Of a DNA stretch of 64,000 nucleotides, positions 25,792-35,851 are shown piece by piece. How positions within the stretch are numbered: position 1 is the first letter of the stretch; the number at the start of each line of letters is the position of its first letter. Location of the stretch: positions 14,136,001-14,200,000 of the forward strand of contig OZ017803.1 in the NCBI GenBank assembly GCA_963969395.1, in the 5' to 3' direction. A program made the translations under genes and the position numbers. This DNA is from Pseudoscleropodium purum. Lineage: Eukaryota; Streptophyta; Bryopsida; Hypnales; Brachytheciaceae. The notes beneath the pieces were generated by a model. It was given only the letters and a program-made list of their open reading frames with translations. It was not told the DNA's origin and made no database searches.

Positions 25792-26247
25792 TTGAACATA
25801 GATCCAAACCAACTTCGGGCTTTCAAAATTCATAATAATTTCAGTTTAAGCAATAAAATTATCAAAATTTCTGCAATCCTAGTCATTTTTATCATTGCAC
25901 CTCTAAAAATATTTGTTTTGCCTTGCACTACTCCTAATCATGTCCAGATTTGCTTATTTGATTGGGTGGCTTCACCTTACGTGTACTTCACAATAGAAGA
26001 TGGAGTATCCTTCCTGAGATTCTTAGGGAGAGGTTTCCTGTCTTTGTTGTTGATGTTCAGCTCCTTTTCTCTGAAAGGAGAGTGTTATGTGCAATTCCAA
26101 GATCTACATACCACAAAATCCTTACTATTTGGATGGCTTAATATCTCTATCCTCTATATCATGAAAGAGTGTGTTTGCCTCAAGTGTAGTGGAGGCTTTT
26201 CAAATGCCAAAAGGTGGAAGCAATTCGCAAACTCAATCAATGGTTAA
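25792..26247 (+). CDS. Hypothetical ORF of 151 codons, doubtful
   Basis: The longest plus-strand frame in the region. The product would be hydrophobic in its first third (a run of I/L/F near residues 25-45) with a Cys-containing C-terminus (KECVCLKCSGG). I recognise no family and see no splice partners. The base composition is close to the local background, so this may be chance or a remnant. Confidence 0.2.
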   Translation: MNIDPNQLRAFKIHNNFSLSNKIIKISAILVIFIIAPLKIFVLPCTTPNHVQICLFDWVASPYVYFTIEDGVSFLRFLGRGFLSLLLMFSSFSLKGECYVQFQDLHTTKSLLFGWLNISILYIMKECVCLKCSGGFSNAKRWKQFANSING

Positions 26248-27367
26248 CGGAGGACATCTTCATGAAGTTTCGGCAAACATGAGCTTCTCTAATTAGATCC
26301 TCGGGAGTCTCGATTGATCCGGGGGTCCAGGTTCTTCATAACATGATCAACCCATTCTAGCAATGAAGGCACCATTGTCTCTCATGGAAATATGAACCCT
26401 GCGTGGGTGGTCACTTTAATTAAAATCCATGAAGTGGTGGAGGGACATTGCATCGTCAGGGGAGGTGTCGCAGGGGGACTGAACTGGAGGAAATCTCTGG
26501 GTAATAGAATGTTAAATATGTTCTGAATGCAAGTGACGAAATTTGCTATCGATGGTGCACATATGTTATCGAGTTTGTGAATTGTATACACCCTCGGTGC
26601 GTGCAATTATTGCCCATTTAGTAATCGATCTAGACTTGTCCCTTGTTAGTTTTGAACCAGATTAAATTCACGGTTCCATGAAGTCACACGTATCGCACCA
26701 ATTTCGAAACTACGGAGTGGTTAGGTGTCCTTGGTTATCACAGTTGAATGTCTCCCCTGCAGGTTATTCTAATGTGACTGCATTTCAATGTTTAAGGTTC
26801 CAACATGAGAGACATCTTTCCAGAAGAAGAGTGGTGTCACCCAGGTACACCGGGATTGTATCTTTTCAAATTCAGAAACAAAACTAGGCTTTTGTAGAAG
26901 ACATAGAATATATATACCAGAAAGGACTCTCTTGGTTGATTTCTGTCGAACAAGCCTTACCGAAATTGTGAGAAATTTTGGATCCCAAGTACCACTCTAG
27001 TTCCTTTGGTTAGATCAAGTACATGTGAGCAGTGGCAATAATACCATCCTTGAAGTAAGCTTCCTAACTGACTAATCCCTACTCCTACAGATATGGAAAC
27101 AGCCGATTTTGGTCTTTTTTCGCACGCCATTAGACTGAAGTGAAATGGGTAATAATATACAAGCCTAATCATCTAATAACTAAAGAGTCAATGCAGAAAG
27201 CCACCGCAGTTCAAGAACGAACTTACATCTTGATGACTCCATGTGGAGGTTGAAAGTTTCCACTGGAGTCCGAATACTTCAGAACACTCGTTAATTACAC
27301 TAACAAGAATTTAAGAGAATGCAAATGGAGCTTATATATATGAAACTCGGATTGAATACGCAGATCT
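26248..27367. other. Intergenic DNA downstream of the VWA ORF
   Basis: Higher GC than the surrounding repeats, but no supported gene. The last ~150 bp would hold the 3' untranslated region of the VWA gene; no clear polyadenylation signal was fixed. Confidence 0.45.
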
Positions 27368-28318
27368 TCAGGCGGATCCGAGGCTGGCCAGCGAGTTCCA
27401 GCCTTCCATGAGCGACGTGTTGTGCATCTCATGCGACAGCAGCACCATCATACGGTGCGCCACTTCCTGTTTGGAGCGCCCGTAGTCCGCGATGCGCGTC
27501 AGTTGCATCGCGTCGCCGCTCGTGTACGCCATGAGCAAAAATGCCTTCACGCACTCGCGCAGTGTGTTGAACGCGCGCGCCAGCTCGCTGGGCTCCGCGC
27601 TCTCGCAGTCGTGGTGCGTGATCTCGCTCTGCTGGGTCACCAGGCGCCGCAGCAGCTCGGACTCGCGCGGCAAGTTCACGGTGATGAAGAACGTGTGCAA
27701 TCTGCCCATGAGCGAGTTCATCCGCTGCATCATCCCGTCCAGCGTCACGCTCTCGCTCTTGTTGTCCACGCCGTCCGTAAACGGCACCAGGAAGAAGTCG
27801 GTCTCGGGGTGCTCCTTGTGCGTCTCGCGGATGGAGTCCATGACCGTGGCCACGGCGTCGTACAGTCGCGTCTCTTTGTAGTCGGCGCCATTGAGCTCCT
27901 TCTTGTACTCCTCCCGGATGGAGTCGAGCTGTGCGGTGAAGTGGCGACGCTCCACAGCACAGAGCAGCGTGGTGCGTTTGTTGAAGGACCAGACGCAGAT
28001 CATGTCGTGCGGGCGGAACGTGTCGCCCTTGGTGACGACGTCAGCGAAGTGCTGGAACAGGTGCTTGTACACGCGCTTCTTGTCGCCCGATTTCACTCGT
28101 TGCCAAGTGGAGCCGGAGGCGTCCAGAAGCATGTGGAAGTAGGCGCGGCTGTTGGTGGGCGGGCAGATCTTGTACTCCGCGAGCGCGAGCTTGCCAGTGC
28201 CGCTGGAGCCCTGCGCCTTCCAGGAGTGGAGGAAGAGCTCCGGGTCGATGGACTGCGAAGTGCTGCTGTACATGTAGCGACCGGTGGTCAGCGGGCCGAA
28301 GTTGGTCGCCATCACCAT
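27368..28318 (-). CDS. Intronless von Willebrand factor A (VWA) domain protein, 316 residues
   Basis: A single open frame. An in-frame TAG stands directly before the first ATG (MVMATNFGPL), which fixes the 5' limit; Met3 is an alternative start. The VWA metal-ion-dependent adhesion site is complete: DxSxS at residues 66-70 (LLDASGSTW), Thr150 in ETRLYDAV, and Asp182 in PFTDGVDN. Between them are the alternating strands and helices of the fold (MICVWSFN, FFLVPFTDG, LHTFFITVNL). There is no signal peptide or membrane segment, so an intracellular protein is likely. VWA domains mediate divalent-metal-dependent protein binding; the partner here is unknown. GC content is very high with strong G/C at third positions, in sharp contrast to the AT-rich surroundings and unlike the neighbouring P450. 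The frame on the opposite strand (27422-28402) is a shadow. I do not recognise a named subfamily. Confidence 0.85.
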   Translation of the reverse strand: MVMATNFGPLTTGRYMYSSTSQSIDPELFLHSWKAQGSSGTGKLALAEYKICPPTNSRAYFHMLLDASGSTWQRVKSGDKKRVYKHLFQHFADVVTKGDTFRPHDMICVWSFNKRTTLLCAVERRHFTAQLDSIREEYKKELNGADYKETRLYDAVATVMDSIRETHKEHPETDFFLVPFTDGVDNKSESVTLDGMMQRMNSLMGRLHTFFITVNLPRESELLRRLVTQQSEITHHDCESAEPSELARAFNTLRECVKAFLLMAYTSGDAMQLTRIADYGRSKQEVAHRMMVLLSHEMHNTSLMEGWNSLASLGSA

Positions 28319-29065
28319 CTAATTAACTCAGAGCATTCACCAGCTAGAGGGGATGTCAAGATTGCTCTGAAGAAAAAGGCGATTTGTTCAACGCAATTTT
28401 AAGTATCGACAAGGAATTGTAGGGGCGTAGTAGGGATTGTAACAGTGAGGGTTTCAGAGTGCGAGACTTGGAAAATTTGTGTGGAGGCTAGTATATTTGA
28501 CAAGAAGTTGGGGCTCGAAATCGTAGCGAATGATAGGATCAAACTTCGCAGTTGAAATCAGGTAAACCCTAGACATTCAAAAGCTAAATCGAGAATCTTG
28601 GACTCAAAACGTACAGAGCGTGCAAGGCTCAAACTGGAAAGAAAGGAGAAAATCCTGCAATCCAAATGTGGCACTGTAGTACTTTCGGACGAGATTCTAG
28701 AGCTCAGACTTGTGCGGAGCCCAATTCGGAGACTGTAAGCAAAAGACTCCGGAAGCAAGAACTATGACACGAACTCCTCCTCACCAATTCGTCACAGATA
28801 GAATCCTCACACACATACACACACAAAAAAAACCCTCCACTTACCGACAAAACAAATTGAATGCCAAAAAAAACGACCAATTCCAGCAAAATTCCTAAGT
28901 CACCGATCTCCAGAATTCAAACTCTCTCCGATCCCAGTCAAGCGCAACCCAAGTACCCACTCCCACAAGAAACCGGACAGTCAAGAGCTCCCATTACAAT
29001 CTTCCGCCAAGCGCACGAAGTGAGTTTCAAGAGCAAAAGCACGAAAGCTATATAAGACCCCATCA
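28319..29065. other. 5' flank of the VWA ORF
   Basis: Presumed promoter and leader of the minus-strand VWA gene. It has moderate GC and no long frame. A run of 'cacacatacacacacaaa' lies near 28810-28827. No TATA box could be assigned with confidence. Confidence 0.4.
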
Positions 29066-29237
29066 GTCGCTACAAGGACAGCGTCATGTTCACGCGGGAC
29101 TTTGAAGAGGAATTCAATAGCGTGGGAGTCAAGCAGTACGTGAGCGTCGCGGGTCCCGTTGCGGGCCTCGCTCTAAGGCTACCATTCCATCAAAGTCTCA
29201 AAACAAGGTGGTTCACATCCCTAGAAGCCAGATCACT
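29066..29237 (+). pseudogene. GC-rich coding-like fragment, family unknown
   Basis: About 110 bp of high GC in AT-rich surroundings. The plus frame gives ISRYKDSVMFTRDFEEEF and then SVGVKQYVSVAGPVAGLALR before running into lower-GC sequence and ending at a TAA at 29237-29239. A stop lies just upstream (near 29052). It has the look of an exon or exon fragment, but I do not recognise the family. The opposite strand is also open, which is common in GC-rich DNA. Confidence 0.3.
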
Positions 29238-29570
29238 GTAAGTTACTGTACTGTACAATTCAACAGATGTTCTCAGATGCTCACAATCAATATCCACAAA
29301 TGCCAGTGGCCCAAATTAGAAAAAGCTTGCCTGGTATCCAAACTTTTCTTTTATTGCTGAATATCATGCACAGTGTTGAATTTTGAATTGTGGGCACATT
29401 TCCAGGTGCTTTTTCGACTTGAGCTCATAGTGAAAATCACAACCAGGACCACTGCTCGCAATCGGGAACGGGAGGCTCACAATTGGAATGAGCTCCTGCT
29501 GTTACGGAACTAACACCCCAACTTCTGTATCCAATTATTCTTGTTACGCGTATCCGATTCAAACCCTAAA

Positions 29571-29721
29571 CCGACTGTCTGTAGTCTGTAAGTCTTGACC
29601 AATCCATGGAAATTGCAGACAGAAAGATTTGTTCATGGGATATTTCGGTGAGCTGTTCCACACCATTTATTGCTGGGGCGGTGCCGACTACAACTTTTTT
29701 ACCGCTTGGGGAAAAGACAGG
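29571..29721 (-). pseudogene. Possible terminal exon or exon remnant, family unknown
   Basis: On the minus strand a good acceptor (pyrimidine-rich TCTCTCTTTCAG) is followed by an open stretch starting SPVFSPSGKKVVVGTAPAI and ending at a TAG near 29571. The opening SPSGKKVVVG faintly recalls a WD-repeat strand. No upstream exon could be connected, and the plus strand is also open here (FGELFHTIYCWGGADYN). Confidence 0.22.
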
Positions 29722-29739
29722 TGACTGAAAGAGAGATAT

Positions 29740-30619
29740 ATCACAACTTATAAACTACAGTACTTGCTCTGTCCTGAAATAAATAAATCCCTGGTTAAAT
29801 CAAAGGCTAAATTAACACCAAAGATATTCCTATTTGCACGGGAATGCCTAACAAAAGGGTTCTTGTAGCTTTTTTTCAACCCTAATAGAAGTGAAAATTT
29901 TGAAGTTAAGAGTAAAGTGGAACACTGTTGAAAGTAGGCACTGAAAATTGTCAATTTTCTCCTATTTTGCAACTAGCTCGAGTGCAATGAATTCCAATCA
30001 ATTTACAATTGTTGCTTTAATGTAGTGAATTTTGGGAGGATCTTGTGCATTCAACTTTGAAGGGTTGTTAAGATTCAACTTAGAGGATCTAGTGTTAGTC
30101 AACTTTGATCAGCTTCTATCAATGAACTTCAATAAACTTATATCATGAAACAACTATCAAAACGTGTGACTCAACTGTGATTCAAACTAGCAATTCAAGT
30201 TAGATCATGGACACCATCAAGGCCTCTGGACATTTCATTTTTGTAATTGACCATTGAAATATTTAATTGGATTTGGGACAAAGGAATACTTTAAAAGCAC
30301 ATATTTATTTGGGAACAAAGGGAGTATGAATTTTGAAAAGTTCATCTTAAGAGAGTAATAACTTTAATAGTAACTTTACTTTCATTGGGACTTCAATTAC
30401 TTTAATCCTTAAACAACGTTGAGGCCCAAAAACATCTAATGAATGATTTGATGGTTCACAATAAAAACAAAGAATACGTTGGTCAGTCCAATAATTAGAG
30501 CCACATTTTGATGATTAGTTTGGTCATGGGAAGTGCATCCTTCAAATTAGGATCAACCACAAAAGAACTAAATCTATAACCATTGATTTCAAGCTTTACT
30601 TTCTATTTGTTTATTACCA
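29740..30619. other. AT-rich intergenic DNA
   Basis: No gene recognised. The right part grades into dispersed repeat R2. Confidence 0.55.
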
Positions 30620-31365
30620 TTTTGTAACAACAAGTTATGAGTGAAAAATTTTATATTTATTTTCAAGAGATGAAATCATGTGTCTACTATAAGTCATTAA
30701 AACTTCAAGTTTTTTTTGGAGGATATTTGAAATTATTGTGAATTTTTTTAAGAAAATAATGAACAAAATTCATATCAAATACAAAATACGCATGGAAACT
30801 TTGAAACTTTCACCATAGATGTATATTATAGTGTAGAGCATCATGGTATAAATCAATGTTAATCTTTTTATTCCAAAATTAGAAAACCAACAAGTGATGA
30901 TTATAGGTCTAGAGTTCATATTGCTTCAAAATATTGAAATTTTTGAATTTTTCAAAATTTATAACTCAAATAGACACTACACTTGATAAGCCATTAGAGG
31001 AAATCGGGGGGAGGGGGGAGGGCCATATTAGGCCTGTTCCCTCGCCCTTGTAGAAAAAAAATTCAAATTTTTTTTCCTTGGTGATGTGTCAGTCACCATG
31101 CCACATCAAGCAGTTGCAAAAAATCCTCTAATATTCATTTCAATAGTTGGACTCAAACTCAAAAATATTATTTCTATATGTATAATTTACATCAAGAGTA
31201 TAAGAAATAGCAAGAAATGATCAAAATACATTACTAACAAGGGTGATTTCTAGATTAAACATCTTATTTAGAAAAGTCAATAGTCCCATAATGAAGGAGT
31301 TTGCAATACTATTCATTGAAAATATCAAATTAAGGAACTTCAAAAAAATAATTAGATGAAAAAAT
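30620..31365 (+). repeat. Dispersed repeat R2, copy 2, with a nested insertion
   Basis: Direct repeat of 7680-8290. Alignment is interrupted at 30993-31132 by a 140-bp block absent from copy 1. Noncoding. Confidence 0.8.
30993..31132. mobile_element. 140-bp MITE-like insertion in repeat R2
   Basis: Bounded by perfect inverted 9-mers ATTAGAGGA and TCCTCTAAT and missing from the matching place in the other R2 copy, which gives an empty-site comparison. The first part holds a purine block of two G6 runs and a G3 run (31006-31022). The superfamily is uncertain because the target duplication is not resolved; a TTA/TAA-type site would point to PIF/Harbinger. Confidence 0.65.
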
Positions 31366-32889
31366 ATTTTTTGCTATACTATAGTTTTAAATGAATTCAT
31401 CTAAATAGACACTTAATGTCTGCAACAATGTTACAAGGTTAAGAAATTGTTCATTTATAGTCCCATATTAGACCCACATAGCAAAGACAAGTGATTAGTA
31501 AATAAAATCCATTTGTTAGGAGGTGGATCCTATTCTATCTAATATTATAAAATTTAATATTTATAAGTGAGTTTAGTATTTAGGGTTAACTTGTAGTATG
31601 AGTTTGTTCAAGTTTTCAAATATAAATAGCGGAAAAGTTGAAGAGGTATTGGTTGAATTTGTTTTGTACTTGTAGAGTTGTGGGATGTCAACTAATGGTG
31701 GATATGGAGTCTACGGGCTATGAATGTGATCTAGCCCTTGAGCACTCCAACATCCAATATGTGGTTCCAAAGGCATTTTGACCATACAACTTCTCATTCA
31801 TCAAAACCAAGGCTTGAATTTTATAAATAAATAAATTCCTATATGCTGATTTTGATGAATTTGAGGTAAATTATTCAAATTTATAAAGATAGAAGCAAAA
31901 ATACTCAAAAATTTAAGAAGGGATTTAGCCAATACTAAATGGGCTAGAGCTTTTATTATCTCAATCACTAGATGTATAAAGGTGAGTTAATGTCTTGTTA
32001 TCAACATTACCATTGCCTTAGATAGATTATATTTTGATCCCAACAATACCAATGTCATGATTGACTTATGTTCTTGTATTAAAGACTTCTTCATTAGTTT
32101 AATCCCTAAAGACCAATTGTCTATTTGTCCATTCAATGGACAATTGAAAATCCAAGTAGGTTCTTATGACAAAAATCAATTTTTTTGGTTAGATGTTCAC
32201 AAAATTTTGAGAAAGGTGTAAATATACATCTCTTTAGTGGGAATATAATTTTTTCCAATCGGATGCATGAATCAAAAGTTATGTTGCCTTGAACTTCTTG
32301 GCAACTTAGACAATTTGGCCATCTTTTGCAAAAATACACATCAACTTTTGAAATTTGAAATTTAACTAATAAGATATGGCAAACAATTGTCCCAAAAAAC
32401 AAATTTTTGTGTTCAAATCACATTCTAAGAGGAATCAAACTATGCTAGCTATGTTGGTGCTATTTCACGAGTAAAACATTTTTTTCTAATTTCAAACTCA
32501 TAAAGTCAAAGTTTTTGAAATTCTTCCTACATAATCCAAATGTTTGTCTCTAAATTTTTATCATGCAGATTTCAAATAAAAAATTCCCTCATTGTCCAAG
32601 AAATCATCAAAAATGCCAACTAATGTATTGCCAATTCATTTAATCTCATTGCATTGTAGGGTGATTTAGAGTAAACTAGATTCTATATTTACTTCTGAAA
32701 TTTTTCATGAATGAAACTAACATCATATGCATATCAATGGTTAAAATATGCATTTCTATTTAAACCAAAAAATTTGTCTCAGGAGGACTTAATGCCTACT
32801 AATCATTTTTTGGAGGAATGAAAAAAAGTTTTTATTTCTCAAATGTATTGATTTTTCAATGCACATGGTCAAATGGGCTGAAAATTTTT
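31366..32889. other. AT-rich intergenic DNA
   Basis: No gene recognised; only short frames without motifs. Confidence 0.55.
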
Positions 32890-33344
32890 CCACACTGACA
32901 TTGCTTTACTTATTTAATACATTTATATACAAAGGTTATGACTTGGGGTTGTTTAATTCTAAGGTTTTATGTTGAACAATATTCTAGTTAGATTCCACAT
33001 GTAGAAGGTGGATGAGGCATAATCATTGGTTGAAAAGAACTGTACGAGCATTTCTTAGTAAAGATCAAGTTGTATTCAATTAAACTGCATGCTCCATTGC
33101 TTGCACAAGCATGTAGAATTCCTAATGGATTCAATTTTGGGGGGATTTTTGTGTATGATTTGGTGTCATTTATATCTCAATTTGGTGGGCTTGATGTTAG
33201 TTTGTATCCAATTCATTACTTTTGTGTGTCCTTTGCTTAGATTGAAGGTTGTTTTTTACTCTGTAATTTTTATGTGTTTAGGTTGGTAATGTGACGATTT
33301 TGATTACATGTTCGGTTTAATATAAGAAAATCTTCTTAGCCAAA
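32890..33344 (+). repeat. Dispersed repeat R3, copy 1 (uninterrupted)
   Basis: Matches 35655-35851 and then 37090-37390 in direct orientation. Here the two parts are continuous, so the second copy is interrupted by an insertion. Shared landmarks include 'gaaggtggatgaggcataat' and 'tttaggttggtaatg'. Noncoding. Confidence 0.8.
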
Positions 33345-33565
33345 TATTACAAGAAAAAAGGGTGTTTTAAGTGAATTTTAAAGTACAGTTCTAAACATAA
33401 GATTATAAGTAATGATCTTTGAGGTGATTTTCAATAAAATTTTACTAGAAATACTTTTTTTTTAGTAAAATTTCTTTGAAAATCTCCTTAAAGGTCATTA
33501 ATTATAATTTTATGTCTAAGACTATACTTAAAAACTCACTTAAAACACTACTTGCTCTTGTAGTG
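33345..33565. mobile_element. 221-bp foldback MITE with CACTA-like ends
   Basis: The two halves are inverted copies of each other for about 105 bp (centre near 33455). The right end reads, inward, CACTACAAGAGC; the left end is TATTACAAGAAA, a two-transition variant. The flanking triplet is AAA on both sides, as for a 3-bp target duplication, although this is low complexity. It sits directly against repeat R3. Confidence 0.7.
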
Positions 33566-34451
33566 AAAAATCAAACTAATAGGATTTAATTTGTGCTAAG
33601 GAAGTGGTTCAATAGGAATGCTTCTCAAAAATTCTAACAGGCCATTGTAACAAAAAATAATAAAGAAAATGTTCCTTCATTCCAAATCATGTGTTCTTTG
33701 TCATATGTAATTTTAATTGCAAGATTTTTCTCTCCACCCTTAACTCCTAAATGCCCAAGGTCTATTTTGAGCTTCTTGGAACTTGCTCTAAATTGAATAA
33801 AATGCTAACATTTTGATAAGTTGTATCAATTGTTTTTGACTTGTAACCGTAAAAATTCAATCTAGACATGTTAGAGATCTCATAGGAAAAGAAAACACAA
33901 CAGTATCACTTATGAAGTGAAAGATTATAATGTTTGACCATGAAGGTGTTAAAATTGCAAAAGGTATGTAAAGTCTTTGAATCCTCTTTTCACAAGTCAA
34001 ATCTAAAAAATTGGTGATAAAAAATATATGAAATTAAAGGGCCAAGCATTTATAACCCCATTCGATTTATGGCTTCTTAAAATCTACTCTATAATTTTTT
34101 TAAATGAATTTTGAATGTGATTTTTTTCCAAGATCTAGTGTATGTGAGGCTCATTTCCAAGAGTTCTTAACACTACAGGTATCCTTGAACACAATCTTGA
34201 ATAGAAAAATCACTATCATTTATTTTCAAGATTGGATTTTTGATATTATAACTAGACTTCAAGAACTTTCAAAAATATAAACTATTAAAAGTAGAAACTA
34301 AATTAAGCTTTATTTAATTTCAAAGTTTTGCAAACACCAGATTTTGGTGCCCCGAGCATTTAGGGATGAAGGGGCACAAGAGTGTAGTATCCCTCAATTA
34401 ATTAGTTTGTCTTTTAAATACTTGAGACTACATTTTGTCTCTAATTCAAAA
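33566..34451. other. AT-rich intergenic DNA
   Basis: No gene or bounded repeat seen. Confidence 0.55.
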
Positions 34452-34482
34452 CACTAGTAATCAAGTTTTATTGCTCAACCAC
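34452..34482 (+). repeat. Left terminal inverted repeat of the CACTA-ended element
   Basis: Starts CACTAGTAATCAAG and ends TTGCTCAACCAC. It pairs with 44804-44834. Confidence 0.8.
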
Positions 34483-35625
34483 AACTTTTGAATTTTTGAA
34501 TAGGAATAAATGACTTTGCACATGAATTCTTATCTTCTTTAGTGGGATAGCTCTCGATTTTACGAATAAGACTGGATGACTTTGCACTTGAATTTTTATC
34601 CTTTTTAATGGGATAACTCTTGATTTTTGAGTAGGACTAGATGACTTTGTACTTGAATTCTTATCTCCTTCAATGGAAACCGTAGAATCTTTATTCACCA
34701 ACTTTATTGTTTGTCTTTTTCTCTACAAATTTGTTTTACATAACTTTGACAATTACAAGATGTCCATTTCCTTCTATCCATCTTGGAAGTGCCCATTTTA
34801 CTTTCAACATTTTCCATTGCTTACACAACATGCTTTTTGACTCAAAATTATACTGCTAATGGGTACACTCACAAAAATACTTTGCAAATTGGCATACAAC
34901 ATGCACTTTCTACTACATACAATTTGGAATTAGTTTATATATAATATTCAAACATTATTACTTTTGATTGAACTACCTTGATTTAACCCCTAAATGTTCA
35001 ATTGACTATACATAGTCAATTTGAAATATTAAGCTCATTTTGGTATTGATAGTTAAATTTTCTTGACCATTTGAAGGTTAAGTATTGATCTTTTTTAATT
35101 TTTCACTAAGAAAGATGAACATTTGGTTTTTTAGAGGTCTTGAAAGCCATATATGTCCATTAGTGGAAGAGTAAAGCTTTCTAATTTTTCTTCATTTCCC
35201 AACTTTGAGCAAAAGATGCCAATTTCATTTAATTTGAGATCTAAAAACTTGTACTTATCCTTTTGCTTTGAAAATGGTCTCAATAGAAAGAGTAAAGTTT
35301 TTTCATGGTTTTCACCATTGAAAATTGAAACATGCAAGTGCTGATTTGGAGTTATTTGCAATTTATACTCATAAAAAAATTGCATTTCAACAATTGCAAG
35401 GTGGATTGTATAATGAATTTGATAGATTTTCATATGAAATTAAGTTTTTTGAAAGTGCATTTTAGTGGGCCAACATAGTTTAATTTTAGTTGTTTATGTC
35501 ACCTCCAATCCCAAAATTCTTTTGTGTAAAATTTTTTGAAACACTTTAGAGAGGGGCAACGTACTAAAAATAGAAAATATACATTTTTCTTGTTATAATC
35601 TCACAACTCCTAAGTAATTTTGCTC
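34452..35625 (+). repeat. Left arm of the inner inverted repeat
   Basis: Pairs with 37985 to about 39130 in inverted orientation. It includes the region around 'catatatgtccattagtgga' (35148) and the mirror of it near 38440. It also includes one inverted array unit at its outer end. Similarity is high but not perfect. Noncoding; the frames in it (35131-35433 minus, 35153-35344 plus) are not preserved in the other arm. Confidence 0.85.
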
Positions 35626-35654
35626 TCAAAATTGGTGGATATAATAATAAGCAA

Positions 35655-35851
35655 TTTTTCCTCACTAATATAGCTTTACTTATTTCATACATTTATGTAC
35701 AAAGGTTAGAATTCAAGGTTGTTTCTAAAGTTTTATGTTGAATAATATTTTAGTTAGATTCTACATGTAGAAGGTGGATGAGGCATAATCATTAGTTGAA
35801 AAGAATTGTACGAGCTTTTTTTAGTAGGGATGAAGTTGTTTTGAATTATAG
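35655..35851 (+). repeat. Dispersed repeat R3, copy 2, first part
   Basis: Matches the first half of 32890-33344. It is cut at about 35850 where a CACTA-like sequence begins; the remainder resumes at 37090. Confidence 0.75.

Noticed and set aside
27422..28402. 326-codon plus-strand ORF rich in His, Val, Arg and Leu
   Set aside because: It is the antisense shadow of the VWA gene. GC-rich codons leave the opposite strand open, and the translation has no domain and a biased composition.
29048..29057. TATA-like sequence 'ctatataaga' upstream of an ATG at 29086
   Set aside because: Only about 30 bp separate it from the ATG, the ORF is short and unrecognised, and TATA-like strings are common in AT-rich DNA.
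35131..35433. 100-codon minus ORF
   Set aside because: The inverted copy at 38150-38470 does not keep the frame, so it is not under coding constraint.
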